Shown here one piece after another: positions 63,210 through 64,000 of a stretch of DNA of 64,000 bases. The translations under genes and the position numbers were made by a program. Origin of the DNA: Melieria omissa (Eukaryota > Arthropoda > Insecta > Diptera > Ulidiidae); the NCBI GenBank assembly GCA_963971225.1, contig OZ020269.1:45901264-45965263 (forward strand), in the 5' to 3' direction. Within the stretch, counting starts at the first letter, position 1. Each line of letters begins with the position of its first letter. The notes beneath the pieces were generated by a model, which was not told the origin of the DNA, made no database searches, and was given only the letters and a program-made list of their open reading frames with translations.

Positions 63210-64000
63210 CTAAGAAGGTTCCCATAAGCTCTGGATCTCAGTTCGACGGAGTGTGGCTTTAGCAAAGCTTAGGACGTCCGACAACTTGAGGTTCCTGAGC
63301 TCACCCTCGCGGAGAATCATACTGCCAAAGCACATATGCCTGGGCCGACCGATAGCCCAGCACTCACAAATGAAGTGCACCGTGGTTTCGTCGTCCTCAA
63401 TGCACATGTCACATAAAGTCTAGTCCTTAACCCAAATCCTATTGAGGTACTCGTTAAAAGGAAGAAACCCTGTGACGAGCCCTCGGATAGTTCTCAAGTT
63501 ACCCTTGCCTAAGCTCAGCAGGTAACCCGTTCTGTTAGGCCTAGGCGCATCAATGAACATCCTCGACTGCCTACATGTCGTAAGACTACGCCAGTAGTCG
63601 AGGTGTTTGCAGCGAATGCAGCCTTGTGCATAAGCCGCAGCCAATCGCTGGGTCAGGTCCTAAGAAACGGGCCAAAGATCCGGCGAGGTCATGCGCCTTT
63701 TCATTGCCTTCGACATCAGAACGCCCAGGGACCCACAGACGACAGTTTGACGACATTGTCAATGCTTAGCTTGTTCAGACTGCTGACAGCCTCCCGCACA
63801 ATTACGGTTTTTGTCTGCATTGCTGAGCAAGCCTTAACAGCCTTAACAGCTTGGCTGTCTGCGCAAATATATATGTCACACCCAGACCTTCCCCTCCACC
63901 GCAGCTCAAGCGCTGCTCTAGATATGACAAACACTTCCGCCTGAAAGACGGAAGTGTGACTGCCCAGTGGGTAGGAAAGACGAATGTTATTAGTGTTAGA
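63210..64000 (-). pseudogene. RNase H and C-terminal part of an I/LOA-type LINE (runs off the window)
   Basis: Segments in coding order: AALELRWRGRSGCDIYICAD and SQAVKAVKACSA (RNase H, third acidic residue), then after a shift near 63735 LWVPGRSDVEGNEKAHDLAG (Arg where the family has the catalytic-loop His), then RPNRTGYLLSLGKGNLRTIR, GLVTGFLPFNEYLNRI, a stop at 63420, and the CCHC-like DMCIEDDETTVHFICEC region to a stop at 63210. The RT would lie beyond the right edge. It is related to, but distinct from, the LINE at 9160-16050. Confidence 0.82.

Noticed and set aside
1..64000. CRISPR arrays, bacterial operons, ribosomal RNA, riboswitches
   Set aside because: None seen; repeats here are transposon termini, LTRs, SINEs and one minisatellite.

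Overview
The window is a transposable-element graveyard from an insect, most likely a brachyceran fly. It holds piggyBac, mariner, Tc1 and hAT relics, BEL/Pao and Ty3/gypsy elements primed by tRNA-Tyr, tRNA-Leu and tRNA-Ser, Jockey-, R1- and I/LOA-type LINEs, and two tRNA-derived SINE families. I see no convincing host protein gene, true tRNA, rRNA or bacterial feature. Almost every reading frame with recognisable homology is a broken transposon gene. The main exception is one uninterrupted gypsy pol frame at 56479-60093.

Layout. 1-540: the 5' end of a minus-strand BEL/Pao element. 2756-8730: copy A1 of a non-autonomous DNA element (family A), carrying a relative B1 that itself carries element C, a piggyBac deletion derivative, SINEs and a mariner derivative. 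9160-16050: an I/LOA-type LINE (+) split by a Jockey LINE (-), which is in turn split by a SINE. 16051-19833: mostly uncharacterised AT-rich DNA, with a truncated LINE tail and repeat E1. 19834-41219: a six-level nest. A Tc1-like element contains a TTAA element (D), which contains gypsy-1, which contains a mariner, which contains a BEL/Pao element, whose leader holds two Tc1-type elements and an R1-type LINE fragment. 41425-44290: a LINE fragment, repeat E3 and a gypsy integrase relic. 44373-51345: gypsy-3 (17.6/297-like, tRNA-Ser primed), interrupted by a TTAA MITE and by A2. 52010-52910: a hAT relic. 53173-53392: a minisatellite hairpin. 54102-54941: B2. 54979-56036: a palindrome of about 1 kb. 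56041-62160: gypsy-2, with its 5' end tandemly duplicated. 63210-64000: an RNase H-bearing LINE.

Insertion order can be read from target-site duplications, restored reading frames and paralogous empty sites: A2 is the unfilled counterpart of A1 for three separate insertions. About 17 of 20 coding relics, including all five LTR-retroelement bodies, lie on the minus strand. A transcript running left to right would therefore be antisense to nearly all of them, the arrangement expected of a uni-strand (flamenco-type) piRNA source locus. That role is inference and needs small-RNA data.

Only sequence inspection was possible. Family assignments rest on protein motifs, termini, primer-binding sites and duplications seen by eye, not on database searches.
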